A stretch of 36,038 bases of DNA from Barthelona sp. PAP020. Taxonomy: Eukaryota; Metamonada: BaSk clade. The notes below the pieces were generated by a model. The model was not told the origin of the DNA, made no database searches, and worked only from the letters and a program-made list of their open reading frames with translations. Shown in pieces: positions 1 through 10,102 of this stretch. Position 1 is the first letter of the stretch, and each line of letters starts with the position of its first letter. Where the stretch lies: contig JARQWU010000087.1 in NCBI GenBank assembly GCA_040182905.1, forward strand, positions 1 through 36,038, written 5' to 3'. A program made the position numbers and the translations under genes.

Positions 1-2
1 TT

Positions 3-113
3 CAACAGATCAATCGGGCCTCGAAAGCCTTTAACCAAATAAACACTATTCTTTCTTATTCACTCATACGCACAGTGCTTCTTGGCTTGGAAATAATATT
101 TCTAATTCAATAA
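3..113 (+). CDS. possible 3' end of a gene cut by the left edge
   Basis: The third plus frame is open from the first bases to a TAA at 111-113, about 36 codons. It reads as a mixed polar start followed by a hydrophobic stretch (LIRTVLLGLEIIFLIQ) that could be a C-terminal membrane segment. Base composition here is less A+T-biased than in the following 300 bases, which fits coding sequence. The other two plus frames close sooner. Nothing identifies the family, and a chance open frame remains possible. Confidence 0.35.
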   Translation, partial: QQINRASKAFNQINTILSYSLIRTVLLGLEIIFLIQ

Positions 114-410
114 GACAAAAACAAAATATGAATGAACAAAAAAGAAAGGCATGTATTTATTTAGTTATTCAGATAATAGTTTTCAAGTTCTGATTTAATC
201 TTCTGAAAAATTTTAGATTTTCTAAGGTAAAATTTAAATTTAAAATTTTGCTTCTTTGCAAAAATACAAAATAAAAATGGTAAATATCTTCCAAAATTTT
301 CTTATCTCTGTTCTTCAATTTTGGTATTTAGAAAAAGATAATTATGTTTTAAATTTTACGCTTCTGGGTCTGGAAATATTGTTCTAATATTACAAAAAAT
401 CTCAAATGAA
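114..410. other. A+T-rich intergenic region, no gene seen
   Basis: This stretch of about 300 bases lies between the possible left-edge gene and the 3' end of the XPG-like gene on the minus strand. It is rich in A/T runs and has frequent stops in all frames. I see no tRNA, repeat array or clear regulatory element. It probably holds the two 3' untranslated regions. Confidence 0.5.
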
Positions 411-2777
411 TTAGAAATTTAGTCTTTTATTTTTCAAAAGAAAAAAAAATTCTGTCATTTGTTTCGATTCCCACTTTAAAATTCTATTCTTGCAATGATT
501 TTCCTTAAGTTGTTTATTCTGTTGGTATTTCATCAATAATCTGTCATTATTATTCATATTTGTGATTAATTGTGACCAACTATTCTTAAAGAATTCCATA
601 TCATTGAGATCTTTGATAAATGCAGGCAAAAAAGCAGCAGTTTTCTTTGAAAGGGTATTATCATCAATAGTCTTTTCAAATACAGATAAATCCACCTCAT
701 GAACATTGGGAGTGAGCAGATGTCTGATAACGTTCTCGTTTGGCCAATTTTTTGGGAAGTTTTCTCTTTTTTTCCAAACTTTTTTTTCAACTCTGGTCAT
801 TTTCTTTTTGTTTTCTTCAAAATTAAAATTATCTTTTAAAATTGCTGAAATTTTGTTTAAAGCAATCCATAAATCATGCTTGGGGTCATCTGTTCTTGTT
901 TCAAAAAACTCACATGCCATTTCTAATGCTAAAACAGGACCAACTTGCTTAATACCATCACAATAATCACATCCTAAAAGAAGGGCTAAAAAAGCAATAA
1001 CACTCACATCAATTCCGTTATCAATGAGATCTCTTCTAGAATAACTATAACCAGCATCACTGAAACCATTCATTTTAAATATGTTTTGTGTCTTGTCGAA
1101 TAAAAGTGAATACAAAATAAGATCGGAATCAGTTGTAAGAACGCTTCCTTTGCTGGTAAAACAACATTGTGCATCAGCTTCATTTCTTGATTTTATGACA
1201 GGAATACTGACTGAATTTGCAAATTCCATCACCAAATCCATGTCAGTCAAAGTTGCATATTTTAGAAGAGCTGTTGGTCTACCCAACACAACACGATCGA
1301 GGTTATTAGATATCGTAGAAAATCTATCTTGTTCAAGCATATCATTATCTTTCAGCTTTCTAAGGATGCTTTCCTCAGTAACAGAATTATTGACAATTTG
1401 AAGCAGTTTAGAACGTGTTTCATTATCAAAATCATTGAAAGAAAGATGTTCTGGATTATTTTTTGTTTGATCTTCTTCTTCCACTTCCACATGTTCAGTT
1501 GAAACAAACGAATGATTTTTCAAGATTGAATTTTTTTTGAGGGAACCAACATCACTGTTTTTAAAGGATAAGGAACTGATTTGCATTGAAGTGTTTTCTG
1601 TGTAAGAAATTTCATCAAAAGCTTCATCATCATCAAAAGAATTGTCTGTGAAATCGCGGTCAATTTCATCTTCAGACATTTGTAATTCGTCATCGCTGAA
1701 AATTATATCCCCATCACTATGTTGAATTTTCTCAACAACGTTATCAGCAAATATCAAATTTTCCCTTGTTTTTGGATTTATAGGTTCTTCAGAATTTTCA
1801 ATCCCTTTTTCTTCTTCTTCAGGTTCTTTTTCATCTTCTGTATCTTCATCTTCAAAAAGATCGTTTAAGCTATCACTGTCATTAAACTGCTCATCTTTAT
1901 CAATTTTAATTGTATCGAAAGAATGAAGGCTTTCTTTGTTTATTCCATCAAAATTATCTCGTTTTTCCCCACAAAAATCAGTCAAAATTGGTTCTTGTTT
2001 TAAACTTACGTTAAAACAATCTTTATAGTCATCAAAACCATCTCTTTTTAATGCTCCACATATTTCATCCTCATTAACAATACATTGATTCCTTAATCGT
2101 TCAATTTCTGCACGCTTTTCATTAACCAACAGTATATTTGTAATTTGAGCCTTTGATATTTCAACTGGATTATTTAAAGCCAAAGGTAACCTACTCAATT
2201 CACGAACTTCAGTTAATTTTTCTTCAATTTCGATTCCATTTTTCCAAGCAAATCTTGGATTTAAAATAGTTGGACTTCCAAACAGTTTAGGACTTCCTAG
2301 TGTTGAAGGAGATGTTATAAAATCTTCTCTATCATCTTCTCGGTCTTCAAGTTCAATTTTTGATAATGTTTCTTCTTTCATATCTTTCTTTTCTTTAGCC
2401 AAATTAAGACGATTATTTAGCAACTTTTCTGCCATTTGCTTGACAGAATATTCAGAAATCATTGTCATTTTTTCATTATGAATGGCATGTTTCCTTGCTT
2501 TTTCAATCATCGCACGTTTTAACAATGTATTTTGTTTTAATATACTTGGTGGTCCTTCAAAAATTAAAATTGGATAAATATTAAACGATATTAGTCGAAT
2601 TAAACGTCGTATAATATGTTTTCCAACAGACTGATTAGAATTTGGAACATTTTTTGATAAAGTTAACTGATGAAACCAAATAGAAACATCAATAACCAAT
2701 ATTTTTTTGTGAAATGATATGATAGAATCAGGAATTCCAAATGGTTGGATAATTTTCCATAATTGATGAATTCCCAT
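411..2777 (-). CDS. XPG/Rad2-type structure-specific DNA endonuclease
   Basis: The 788-residue product has XPG/Rad2 architecture, the 3'-incision nuclease of nucleotide excision repair. The N region starts at residue 1 (MGIHQLWKII, compare MGVQGLWKLL in human XPG) and carries metal ligand D30 in VIDVSIW and E74 in LIFEGPP. A long acidic spacer fills about 140-490, as expected for XPG rather than FEN1 or EXO1, although the protein is shorter than human XPG (about 1186). The I region, about 510-620, contains E533 and D535 (NEADAQC), D550 and D552 (TTDSDLIL) and D604 (LLGCDY). The C-terminus carries SKQMTEFF, which aligns with the PCNA-binding QLRIDSFF of XPG. Family members have Asp at the E74 position and Glu at the D535 position, so two ligands are swapped. 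The start is the first ATG and reproduces the family N-terminus exactly. It is divergent from the next gene across 100 bp. Confidence 0.88.
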   Translation of the reverse strand: MGIHQLWKIIQPFGIPDSIISFHKKILVIDVSIWFHQLTLSKNVPNSNQSVGKHIIRRLIRLISFNIYPILIFEGPPSILKQNTLLKRAMIEKARKHAIHNEKMTMISEYSVKQMAEKLLNNRLNLAKEKKDMKEETLSKIELEDREDDREDFITSPSTLGSPKLFGSPTILNPRFAWKNGIEIEEKLTEVRELSRLPLALNNPVEISKAQITNILLVNEKRAEIERLRNQCIVNEDEICGALKRDGFDDYKDCFNVSLKQEPILTDFCGEKRDNFDGINKESLHSFDTIKIDKDEQFNDSDSLNDLFEDEDTEDEKEPEEEEKGIENSEEPINPKTRENLIFADNVVEKIQHSDGDIIFSDDELQMSEDEIDRDFTDNSFDDDEAFDEISYTENTSMQISSLSFKNSDVGSLKKNSILKNHSFVSTEHVEVEEEDQTKNNPEHLSFNDFDNETRSKLLQIVNNSVTEESILRKLKDNDMLEQDRFSTISNNLDRVVLGRPTALLKYATLTDMDLVMEFANSVSIPVIKSRNEADAQCCFTSKGSVLTTDSDLILYSLLFDKTQNIFKMNGFSDAGYSYSRRDLIDNGIDVSVIAFLALLLGCDYCDGIKQVGPVLALEMACEFFETRTDDPKHDLWIALNKISAILKDNFNFEENKKKMTRVEKKVWKKRENFPKNWPNENVIRHLLTPNVHEVDLSVFEKTIDDNTLSKKTAAFLPAFIKDLNDMEFFKNSWSQLITNMNNNDRLLMKYQQNKQLKENHCKNRILKWESKQMTEFFFLLKNKRLNF

Positions 2778-2877
2778 GTGATTTGAAATATTTAATAGCC
2801 TATTTAATCATTATATAAAGATAAAAATTATCTGAATGTTGGACATACATTTATAATTTAGTATTATCACACGATTT

Positions 2878-4479
2878 ATGTCCACACAAATATTATTATT
2901 AAATACTTCGAGTGATGAATCGTTACCCATAATAGTTTCAAAATATCCTAAACCATCAAAAAACAAAATAATTTTACAACATAAAACCGAAGGTAACGAA
3001 CATGAAATTGACAACATTTTTAATGAAACCTCAAAAATATTATCTGCAATTCATACTTTTTTAACTGAATCAACTTTAATGTCAGCTGAAATAATAAAAA
3101 TTCATTTTGACAAACCAATTGATTCAGACTATCAAATTTTTATGTATGAATTATCATTAGAATTTATTATGTGTGTGATTTTACCTGATCATGAAAATGA
3201 TAAAATTTTAAGGGAAGCCTTGTTGAGTCTATTTGATGTTTTAGATTTTGCTTTTGGAAAAGACTGGCGTTTTATTGATTTTTACATTGGTATTGATGAA
3301 ACGCCAAAAGATTGGGACAAAGTTTTTGATTTCTTATTAAACATTTGCGCGGGCAGTAGAGCTTATTCATACGAATCGCTTTTGTTTTGTAAACGTTTAG
3401 TTCCTTCTGTTATTGTGGAAAATAGTCATCATTTTACTTCTCTAATATCACAATTCCAGTATCACTGTTGTCAACAAATGTTAGATGTTGCTACTGCTGA
3501 AAATTTTGGAATAAGTGATTCTTTACCTCCCCAAGGGACTTTATCCAATGGTGCCATGTTGGTTCATCGTGGGGCAGTCATAATATCCACTTTGCCTTCT
3601 TTGTTGGACTTTCCTGTGTATAATACCATTCGTATGCTTGGTGGATTTACTGGAATTCGTGATGTCAAGTTGCAAACACATCGTATTGTGGTTCAAACAT
3701 CATTGTTTGGTAAAAGCACACGACATGTAGATACAGATCGATTTTCAATGGAATTGGGGGTTGATGATACTATGTTTAACTATGCTGATAAAATGAACAA
3801 AAATGATGATGTAGAGCAATTTGTTCTATCATGGGTCCGACAATTTGATTCAACCATCATTATGCTTTGGAAACCTTTACCTGAGTTTGCCAAATCATTG
3901 GATCCATTTCTTGTCAATGCGTCAAGGAGCTTTTTAGTTAAGATATTGCCTTCTAGAAGCATTCAGATAATAAATGAATCATTCGATAACAACATACCGT
4001 ATTTGGCTGGAGAATTTGGGGATTCTTTAAGTGAGTACATACAGCATTTGCCGAAAGAAATTTTTACCAAGGAGAATGAAGAGCCCAGACCTTCAAACAT
4101 ATGTTCCCCATTGTTACCAATAGGAACAATGACTTGGGTAGTATTAAACCAAAAAACACAAAGAATTTATTTTCCTACTGATTCCCCTTTGTTCCAATAT
4201 AAAGTTATTAAGTTACATCCATTGACTAAATCATTGAGAGAAAGTTTGTGCAAGTGTATATATGAACTGGGAAATAGGAGCAATATTATCAAAAGGTTCA
4301 ACATTAAAGGGATTACAGATGAACCTGATGAAGAATTTAGCTTTTGGATGCAAATATATCAAGATTTTGATACTGAATGCATATTCGGCTTTGTTTTTTT
4401 ATCTGTCATTCCCCAAAATATAAATCTTTTAGTTCATAAATTGACTTTTGGAACACAAATAGAAAACTCTTGGAGATAA
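2878..4479 (+). CDS. longin-domain trafficking protein of HPS1/CCZ1/Fuzzy type
   Basis: The 533-residue protein has no signal peptide or membrane segment. Its layout recalls the tri-longin proteins HPS1, CCZ1 and Fuzzy/Inturned, which act as Rab GEF subunits or ciliogenesis effectors. Residues about 75-130 (hydrophobic strands around YELSLEFIMCVILPD, then a helix like LLSLFDVLDFAFG) resemble the first longin fold of HPS1. A second strand-helix unit starts near 225 (GAMLVHRGAVIISTL). The C-terminus contains WVVLNQKTQRIYF and GFVFLSVIP, resembling the end of HPS1. The match is by pattern and order, with low identity, so I cannot choose the subfamily. It begins 100 bp from the divergent XPG-like gene. 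A CPLANE role would fit a ciliated cell, but that is inference. Confidence 0.45.
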   Translation: MSTQILLLNTSSDESLPIIVSKYPKPSKNKIILQHKTEGNEHEIDNIFNETSKILSAIHTFLTESTLMSAEIIKIHFDKPIDSDYQIFMYELSLEFIMCVILPDHENDKILREALLSLFDVLDFAFGKDWRFIDFYIGIDETPKDWDKVFDFLLNICAGSRAYSYESLLFCKRLVPSVIVENSHHFTSLISQFQYHCCQQMLDVATAENFGISDSLPPQGTLSNGAMLVHRGAVIISTLPSLLDFPVYNTIRMLGGFTGIRDVKLQTHRIVVQTSLFGKSTRHVDTDRFSMELGVDDTMFNYADKMNKNDDVEQFVLSWVRQFDSTIIMLWKPLPEFAKSLDPFLVNASRSFLVKILPSRSIQIINESFDNNIPYLAGEFGDSLSEYIQHLPKEIFTKENEEPRPSNICSPLLPIGTMTWVVLNQKTQRIYFPTDSPLFQYKVIKLHPLTKSLRESLCKCIYELGNRSNIIKRFNIKGITDEPDEEFSFWMQIYQDFDTECIFGFVFLSVIPQNINLLVHKLTFGTQIENSWR

Positions 4480-4728
4480 TTAATGTTTTTTTCATTGAAG
4501 TTTTGAGATGTTGAAATATTATAGAATAAAAGTTTGTAAAGTCTTTGCCTTTTCTTTTTTTTTTTGGAACATAATTTTTGTTTGAAAGAAGTATCTTATT
4601 TTTATACCTTTAAAGGATATCTTTAAAGATAATACACATAAGTCAATTATTACATTGTTTGAAAGCACAAAAATCTTTTGAGTATAAACAAATAAAAAGT
4701 CCAAACAGAAATTCAACAATAGTATGAA

Positions 4729-4747
4729 ATGGTAAATAAATTACCAT
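4729..4747. promoter_or_regulatory. inverted repeat upstream of HDAC
   Basis: ATGGTAA and TTACCAT form perfect 7-bp arms around the 5-base spacer ATAAA, about 73 bp before the HDAC start codon. It could be a dimeric protein-binding site, or a chance palindrome in A+T-rich DNA. Confidence 0.2.
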
Positions 4748-4783
4748 AATTTGATTGAAAGTCCTCACAAAATGTTTAGTTTC

Positions 4784-4796
4784 TTTTTTTTTCATT
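4784..4796 (+). promoter_or_regulatory. T-run plus CATT, possible transcription start element
   Basis: Nine T followed by CATT lies 23 bp before the HDAC ATG at 4820. The same T-run plus CAT arrangement lies just upstream of the MFS gene (22432-22445) and of the NEK gene (24974-24990). It may be an initiator, but T-runs are common in this DNA and also occur at 3' ends. Confidence 0.25.
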
Positions 4797-4819
4797 ATTT
4801 ACAATTATTAAACAAAAAA

Positions 4820-6203
4820 ATGTCAGCAGACGATGTTGTTTATTTTTGGCATAGTTATTTTATTAGATTTTAGCGATATATACTAATATTTTTTAGAAGA
4901 TGTTGGAAATTGTTACTATGGTGCTGAACATCCAATGAAACCTCATAGAATGAGATTAGCACATCATTTAATTTTGAATTATGGTTTGCACAAACATATG
5001 AGCATATATCGACCCAAACTTGCAACAAGAGAAGATATGTCTAAATTCCATTCCGATGAATATGTAGATTTTTTACGTAGTGCAACTCCTGATAATTTGG
5101 GAATATACGCAAAGCAAGCTGAACAATTTAATGTTATTGGTGAATGTCCCCTTTTTGATGGGATTTGGGAATTGCAAAGAATATGTGCTGGTGGTTCCAT
5201 TTGTGCTGCAAATATGCTGAATAATCATAAAGCCAAAGTGGCTATTAATTGGGCTGGTGGTTTGCATCATGCGAAAAAATCAGAAGCTTCAGGATTCTGT
5301 TACATTAACGATATTGTTTTGGGAATTTTAGAGCTTTTGAGATATCATAAACGTGTTTTGTATATTGATATTGATATCCATCATGGTGATGGTGTAGAAG
5401 AAGCATTCTATGCAACTGATCGTGTAATGACATTATCTTTTCACAAATACAAAAACTTTTTCCCTGGTACAGGTAATTTACATGATATGGGAACTGGAGC
5501 AGGCAAAAATTATACATTAAATTTCCCTTTGAAGGAAGGAATGGATGATACTGCTTATAAAACATATTTTAAACATGTTATTGATGAAGTCATGAAACAT
5601 TTTCGTCCCGGTGCCGTTGTTTTACAATGTGGTGCTGATTCTCTTGCGGGTGATAAGTTAGGTTGTTTTAATCTAACTTTAAATGGACATGGTTATTGTG
5701 TAGATTATATGAAAAAGTTCAATGTTCCATTAATGGTACTTGGTGGTGGTGGATACACTGCTTGTAATGTTGCAAGATGTTGGGCATATGAAACAGGGGT
5801 TTTATTGGGACAAGATTTGCCCAATGAAATTCCTACACATTGTTATTCAACTTATTACAAGCCAACAGGAAAATTACACATAAATGCATCAGATATGCGA
5901 AATGAAAATGAAGGTGAATACTTGCATGGTGTATATACTAAAATCGTTGAGTATTTAAGGGACTTAGAGTATGCACCATCTGTAGGAATGATTGAAGTTC
6001 CACCAGATACTATAGATATTACCAGAGATGAAAAAGCTGATGATTTTGATCCTGATATCAGACGGGAAATGGATTTAACTGGAAGAGACAAATTGAATGT
6101 GAAAGAATTATATGATCCCGAAGAAGATGCTGTCAATTCCAAGCCCCAATTTATCGACAAACCAGAAACAGAGCTGGACATTGAAACTAAAATGGAAATT
6201 TAA
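4820..6203 (+). CDS. class I histone deacetylase (RPD3/HDAC1 type), two exons
   Basis: Exons 4820-4853 and 4897-6203 encode 446 residues. The zinc-dependent enzyme removes acetyl groups from histone lysines in nuclear co-repressor complexes. Splicing restores the conserved start MSADDVVYFWHKDVGNCYYG, continuing into HPMKPHRMR; without exon 1 the frame lacks the family's first 24 residues. The catalytic core is intact: H135 and H136 in GGLHHAKKSEASGFCYIND, the zinc-binding motif DIDIHHGDG, the downstream zinc-ligand region VLQCGADSLAGDKLGCFN, and the transition-state tyrosine in GGGGYTACNVARCW. The short acidic C-terminal tail is typical. Alternative junctions would give stops or lose KDVGN, so the splice choice is strongly constrained. 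Class I is clear; HDAC1/2/Rpd3 versus HDAC3/8 orthology is not resolved. Confidence 0.95.
4854..4896 (+). other. spliceosomal intron, 43 nt, in HDAC
   Basis: The intron begins GTTATTTT and ends TTTTTTAG, with a yeast-like branch sequence TACTAAT at 4881-4887. It interrupts codon 12 after its first base. Removing it joins A to AA (Lys) and restores the conserved HDAC N-terminus. At 43 nt it is not a multiple of three and it contains in-frame stops. Confidence 0.9.
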
Positions 6204-6585
6204 TAAATTTTACAAACGCCTGTTTTTCTTTTCAAAAGGTCATTGATTTTTGAATGTTGGAAATGAAAATTTCCACAGTGAAGTCCAAGATGTAAAAATG
6301 GATTTTTTTTTTCACTGTTTTTCTAGTTCGATGTATTTAACTCCTTTATTGTCACGTTAATGCAGTTCAAAACTTTTTCCTTTTTTAACACAAAAATAGA
6401 GAATTATTTTTCAAAGATTTCTATTGAAAAAAAGCCTTCTAGGTTGTCAGTTCGGTTTCCAAGAATTATGCATGATGTTTTGTGACATTTTGAAAAATTT
6501 TGAAACAGCAAAGAAAATCAACGAATTTTCAGTTACGTTTTCAGAGTTCAAATTTGTCAATTTTTTGTGGTTATGTTTTTGATTT
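6204..6585. other. intergenic region between HDAC and amino-acid transporter
   Basis: This 382-bp gap between two plus-strand genes has several T-runs, including one followed by CACTG near 6303-6317, and no credible coding frame on either strand. AATAAA occurs directly after the HDAC stop (TTTAATAAATTTT) and may serve as a polyadenylation signal. No RNA gene is evident. Confidence 0.45.
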
Positions 6586-7990
6586 ATGAAAACCGAAATT
6601 GACAACACGGAAGTAAACTTTAGTTATAGTTTGCCTGAACTGAATAGCCCTTATATGATACCATTAGATGAAGATTATGATGTTGATCCATCTTTATATA
6701 ATAATGAAATGGAATCTTCAATTAAGTCTTTGGAAGAATCGATGAAAAATGTTAAATCGGATGGTAATTATTTTGCAAAAAGTTCAGGTGCGACAATTCC
6801 ACAGACAACATTTAACAGTATTTATTTTTATTCATATAAAGTTTAAAACTAATATTTTAGCTGCCAATACTATGATTGGTTCAGGTACATTACTAATGGG
6901 ATATGCTTTTCAAAAAATGGGTTTTTTAGGGGGTGTATTTGCATTAATTGGAATTGGTTTTTTTTCATGGTATTCACAAAGACTAATTTTATTTGCTGCA
7001 AAAGGTTCCAAACGATTTACAATGCGTAGAATAATGCAAAGAACATTGGGAAATAAAGGGCGATTATTTAATGATGTATGTTATACATTTTACGGATTAT
7101 TGGTATGTACTGCATACGTTATTTTTGTGAATGATTTTATTTCGTCTCTATTAATAGCAATATTCGGTGAAAACCCTACTTTTCCCATAAATGACAAAGT
7201 TGTTACTTCTTTGATATTTTTATGTGTATGCTTACCATTAACATCAATGAAAAGTACAAAGAAGTTGTCCTTTACATCAATTCTATCGTTAATTTCAATT
7301 TTATATAGTAGTATTATTGTTATGATACGTTTAATTGATAAAGGGTTTATTGAAAATGGTAATTATGCTATTTTCAAATTTTCAGTTTCATTTTTTGAAG
7401 GAATACCTTCCATTATGTTTGGAACTTTTTCGCATATACAAATTTCTGAGTATTACAAAGAATTAAGGCACAGAAATGTTGGTACTATGGCAAAATGCAC
7501 TGGAAATGCAATTAAAATGGTATCAGTTGTTTATTTTTTGGTTGGATTTGGAGGTTATGGTACATTTGGAGATAACGTCAAAGATAATATTTTGAATTGC
7601 TATGATAATCGTGATACACTTGTAAATACAGCTAGATTCGCTATGGTCATTGTTATCATGTTTTCGTTTCCTTTAATTGGTTTTGTAACTAGAAATACCA
7701 TTGAATCTTTTATTCCAACTCAAACCAGCTTTATGAAACGATTTTTGGTAGCTTTATTAATGGTGGTTCTGTCTTTATTTTTTGGTTTTATGGTTCCATC
7801 GATATCATTTTTTATCAATTTATTCGGTATTACAGTTCAAGCTGCATATTTCTTTTTCATTCCATTTTTATTGGTATATAAATTGAGCTCAAAATTAGAC
7901 AGAAATTCCAAGATTGCTTTCTCCATTTTTATTCCATTAGGTGTAATTTTAACGTTGTTTTCTGGTATTCAGTGGATTTTATCGTTATAA
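6586..7990 (+). CDS. SLC38/AAAP-family amino-acid transporter, two exons
   Basis: Exons 6586-6817 and 6861-7990 encode 453 residues. The product is a multi-pass membrane protein of the amino acid/auxin permease (AAAP, SLC38-like) superfamily, which moves neutral or cationic amino acids with H+ or Na+. Residues 1 to about 70 are an acidic cytosolic tail. Just after the splice junction comes the TM1 signature NTANTMIGSGTLLMGYAFQ, matching the family's N-x-x-x-G-S-G unwound helix. About 11 hydrophobic segments follow, including LGGVFALIGIGFFSW and IPSIMFGTFSHIQ. The exon 1 frame would otherwise stop at 6844, so the intron is required. Plasma-membrane versus vacuolar location and substrate cannot be read from the sequence. 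Confidence 0.88.
6818..6860 (+). other. spliceosomal intron, 43 nt, in amino-acid transporter
   Basis: The intron begins GTATTTATTT and ends AATATTTTAG, with AAACTAAT ending at 6852 as the likely branch sequence. It splits a Thr codon (A|CT) in phase 1 and rejoins TTFN to TANTMIGSG, the conserved first transmembrane segment. Its length equals that of the HDAC and BBS2 introns. Confidence 0.9.
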
Positions 7991-8233
7991 TTTTAAAAGA
8001 AAAAGTTGTATTTATAAAAATTTTTCACTTTTCCTTTTTTTTTTGGACTGAGTTGCTGCCTTTATTTTGTTTCTATGTTTCCAAATAAAGAGAGTTTTTT
8101 TTTTTTAACAAATTCATCAAGAAAGAAAAAAGTAGTAATTGAAAAAGAACATTGAATAGTTTTCAAACAAAATAATATCTGCAGATAAAATGAAACAAAA
8201 TAGAGTAAAAAGAAACCAATTTTTTGTTTTATG

Positions 8234-10102
8234 TTATGCTTGTTGATTGGCAATGATGAGATTTGAAAGAGAATGAAGCAACACTAATTGGACATCTTCA
8301 ATTGTTTCATTTGAAACAAATTCAGTGCTACTAGGGGAAATTTTTATTCTGCTAATGAAATTGAAGAGGAAATGAATGTCATCTTTTGAGAATTGACAAT
8401 TGTTTGTTGAAAATAAATGTTTTGAATGTTTTAAAAGTGTAATTATCACAGCAAATATACTTTTTTTTGCTAAAAAGTTCTGTTGTTGAGTATCTAATGC
8501 AAACTCTCCAAAAACCTTTATAAATGCAATGAATTCTTCAATATTCTCCTTATTTAACTCTCTTTTAAAACTTTTGTACAATGAATAAAGCAATGGAACA
8601 ATATGACTGATTTCAAATGTCTTAGAACTTATATCTAAAGTTTCTCTAATATTACTAAACTTTTGTAACTTCTTACTGCTTAACAATAATAAAAATTCTT
8701 CATATATTTGATCATAAACAATCTTTTGATCACCCAAATTTTCAAATTCTGCTAAAAACATTCGAAATTCAATAGTTCCACTCCAACAATCATAATTTTT
8801 AATTACTTCGGCATTATCTTCTTTTTCTTCTTCTTCAACACAATCTTCTTCCTCTAAACTTTCTTCAAATATAAGATCAATATTTTTAAACATATCCAAA
8901 GGACATAAAACGTTTCTTTTCATCAAAATTTTCTTGCACTTTCTTTTTAATTCATCTTCTTGGAATAACAAAATTATTGAATGTAAAAAGTTCAACATAT
9001 GATCACCATTCTCCAATAAACATTCCTCAAAACATTCAAGAATGATTTTGTGGATAAATTCTTCAAAATTAATTAATCTATTTGTTTCATCGTTCAAATA
9101 CCAATGAAGCATACATTTATCTGTGTTGAATTCATTCTTCAATACAATTTTCAGTATTTGATTAATTGTCATACAAATACTTAAAGGACAATATAGAGGC
9201 AATAATTCAAAAACTAGATGATGGGTTCGATTAATAACACACAAAATTAATTCATAAGCTTCACCAAAACCTTCAAAAGTGGCATATTTGAGACCATTCC
9301 CAACATTTACTTGATTGGATAAATGATCAATCAAATGATGATAACTTTCAAGGGTAAGATCCATCGTATATATATCATAATCAAACATAAAAAGAGCAAA
9401 GAGCATTTCAGTCCAATTTAAGCAATATTTTCCTATCGTATCCACTTGTCCAAGACATATATTGAACATTTCAACAAGTTGCTTCAGTATATATTGTGAA
9501 TCAACACTCAAACTATAATTACGAAAGTATAATTCCGCACGATCGCATACGGTAGTGACTTTTTTCCTCCATTGTATATATTTTGTTCTAATATCAATTG
9601 TTTCTTCATGAAAAGGATGCAATTTTAACACTTCTACCATTGAAGTGATCAAATTTCTAGAATCAGGGGGAAAATTAACTTTTTCAAGAATATTTGTTAT
9701 ATCATCAAATTTTCCATGCAGTAAAAGTCGGAAAATTCTTTCCCAAAATGATTCTTCTAAAAAATTAAACAATTCATTATCATCAAAATCTGACAGTTCA
9801 AAAACATGATCAATCCATTGACCAAACGATCTGAGAAATGAATAATTTAAAGCATTTAATGATTTTTCATCGGATACTTGTAAACCTAAATAAAATGTAT
9901 GAATTAATTGAACAAAACTTTTGTAAACAATCATAGAATTATTGTCATCTTCTATATCTTTTATCATACAATCTATTTGTAATAATAAATCATTTGATAT
10001 CTGGTAAAGAATCGACAAATTGGAATGATATGTTTCAAATCGGGTCGTTTTTAATTTGGAACATAAATTGGCAAATACTATTAAAATTTGAGAATGGTTC
10101 AT
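8234..10102 (-). CDS. Nup85-like nucleoporin of the Y complex, 5' end uncertain
   Basis: The 622-residue alpha-helical protein resembles Nup85/Nup75, a scaffold subunit of the nuclear pore Y (Nup107-160) complex. It is recognised by the order of motifs: ESFWERIFRLLLHGKFDDI (compare human SFWNLVTILVLQGRLDEA), then KYIQWRKKV (compare LKWQHWHEEC), a NWTEMLFALFMF helix (compare NWYHFLVTRLLY), and near the end FRMFLAEFENLGDQK with EFLLLLSSKKL (compare LTFLGKYREFHRMYGEKR). An acidic insert, EEEDCVEEEEKEDN, sits near 430. The region before the first FW motif is about 110 residues shorter than in human Nup85. The ATG at 10102 is probably not the true start: a second frame opening at ATG 10190 reads into it except for a one-base offset in a ten-T run (10122-10131). 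The 243-bp gap downstream is convergent with the transporter gene. Confidence 0.62.
   Translation of the reverse strand: MNHSQILIVFANLCSKLKTTRFETYHSNLSILYQISNDLLLQIDCMIKDIEDDNNSMIVYKSFVQLIHTFYLGLQVSDEKSLNALNYSFLRSFGQWIDHVFELSDFDDNELFNFLEESFWERIFRLLLHGKFDDITNILEKVNFPPDSRNLITSMVEVLKLHPFHEETIDIRTKYIQWRKKVTTVCDRAELYFRNYSLSVDSQYILKQLVEMFNICLGQVDTIGKYCLNWTEMLFALFMFDYDIYTMDLTLESYHHLIDHLSNQVNVGNGLKYATFEGFGEAYELILCVINRTHHLVFELLPLYCPLSICMTINQILKIVLKNEFNTDKCMLHWYLNDETNRLINFEEFIHKIILECFEECLLENGDHMLNFLHSIILLFQEDELKRKCKKILMKRNVLCPLDMFKNIDLIFEESLEEEDCVEEEEKEDNAEVIKNYDCWSGTIEFRMFLAEFENLGDQKIVYDQIYEEFLLLLSSKKLQKFSNIRETLDISSKTFEISHIVPLLYSLYKSFKRELNKENIEEFIAFIKVFGEFALDTQQQNFLAKKSIFAVIITLLKHSKHLFSTNNCQFSKDDIHFLFNFISRIKISPSSTEFVSNETIEDVQLVLLHSLSNLIIANQQA

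Larger units (their letters stand above)
4480..4819. other. intergenic region upstream of HDAC
   Basis: This 340-bp gap separates two plus-strand genes, so it should hold the 3' end of the longin-type gene and the HDAC promoter. It contains T-runs, a 7-bp-stem inverted repeat at 4729-4747 and a nine-T run followed by CATT at 4784-4796. No open frame of note or RNA gene is visible. Confidence 0.5.
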
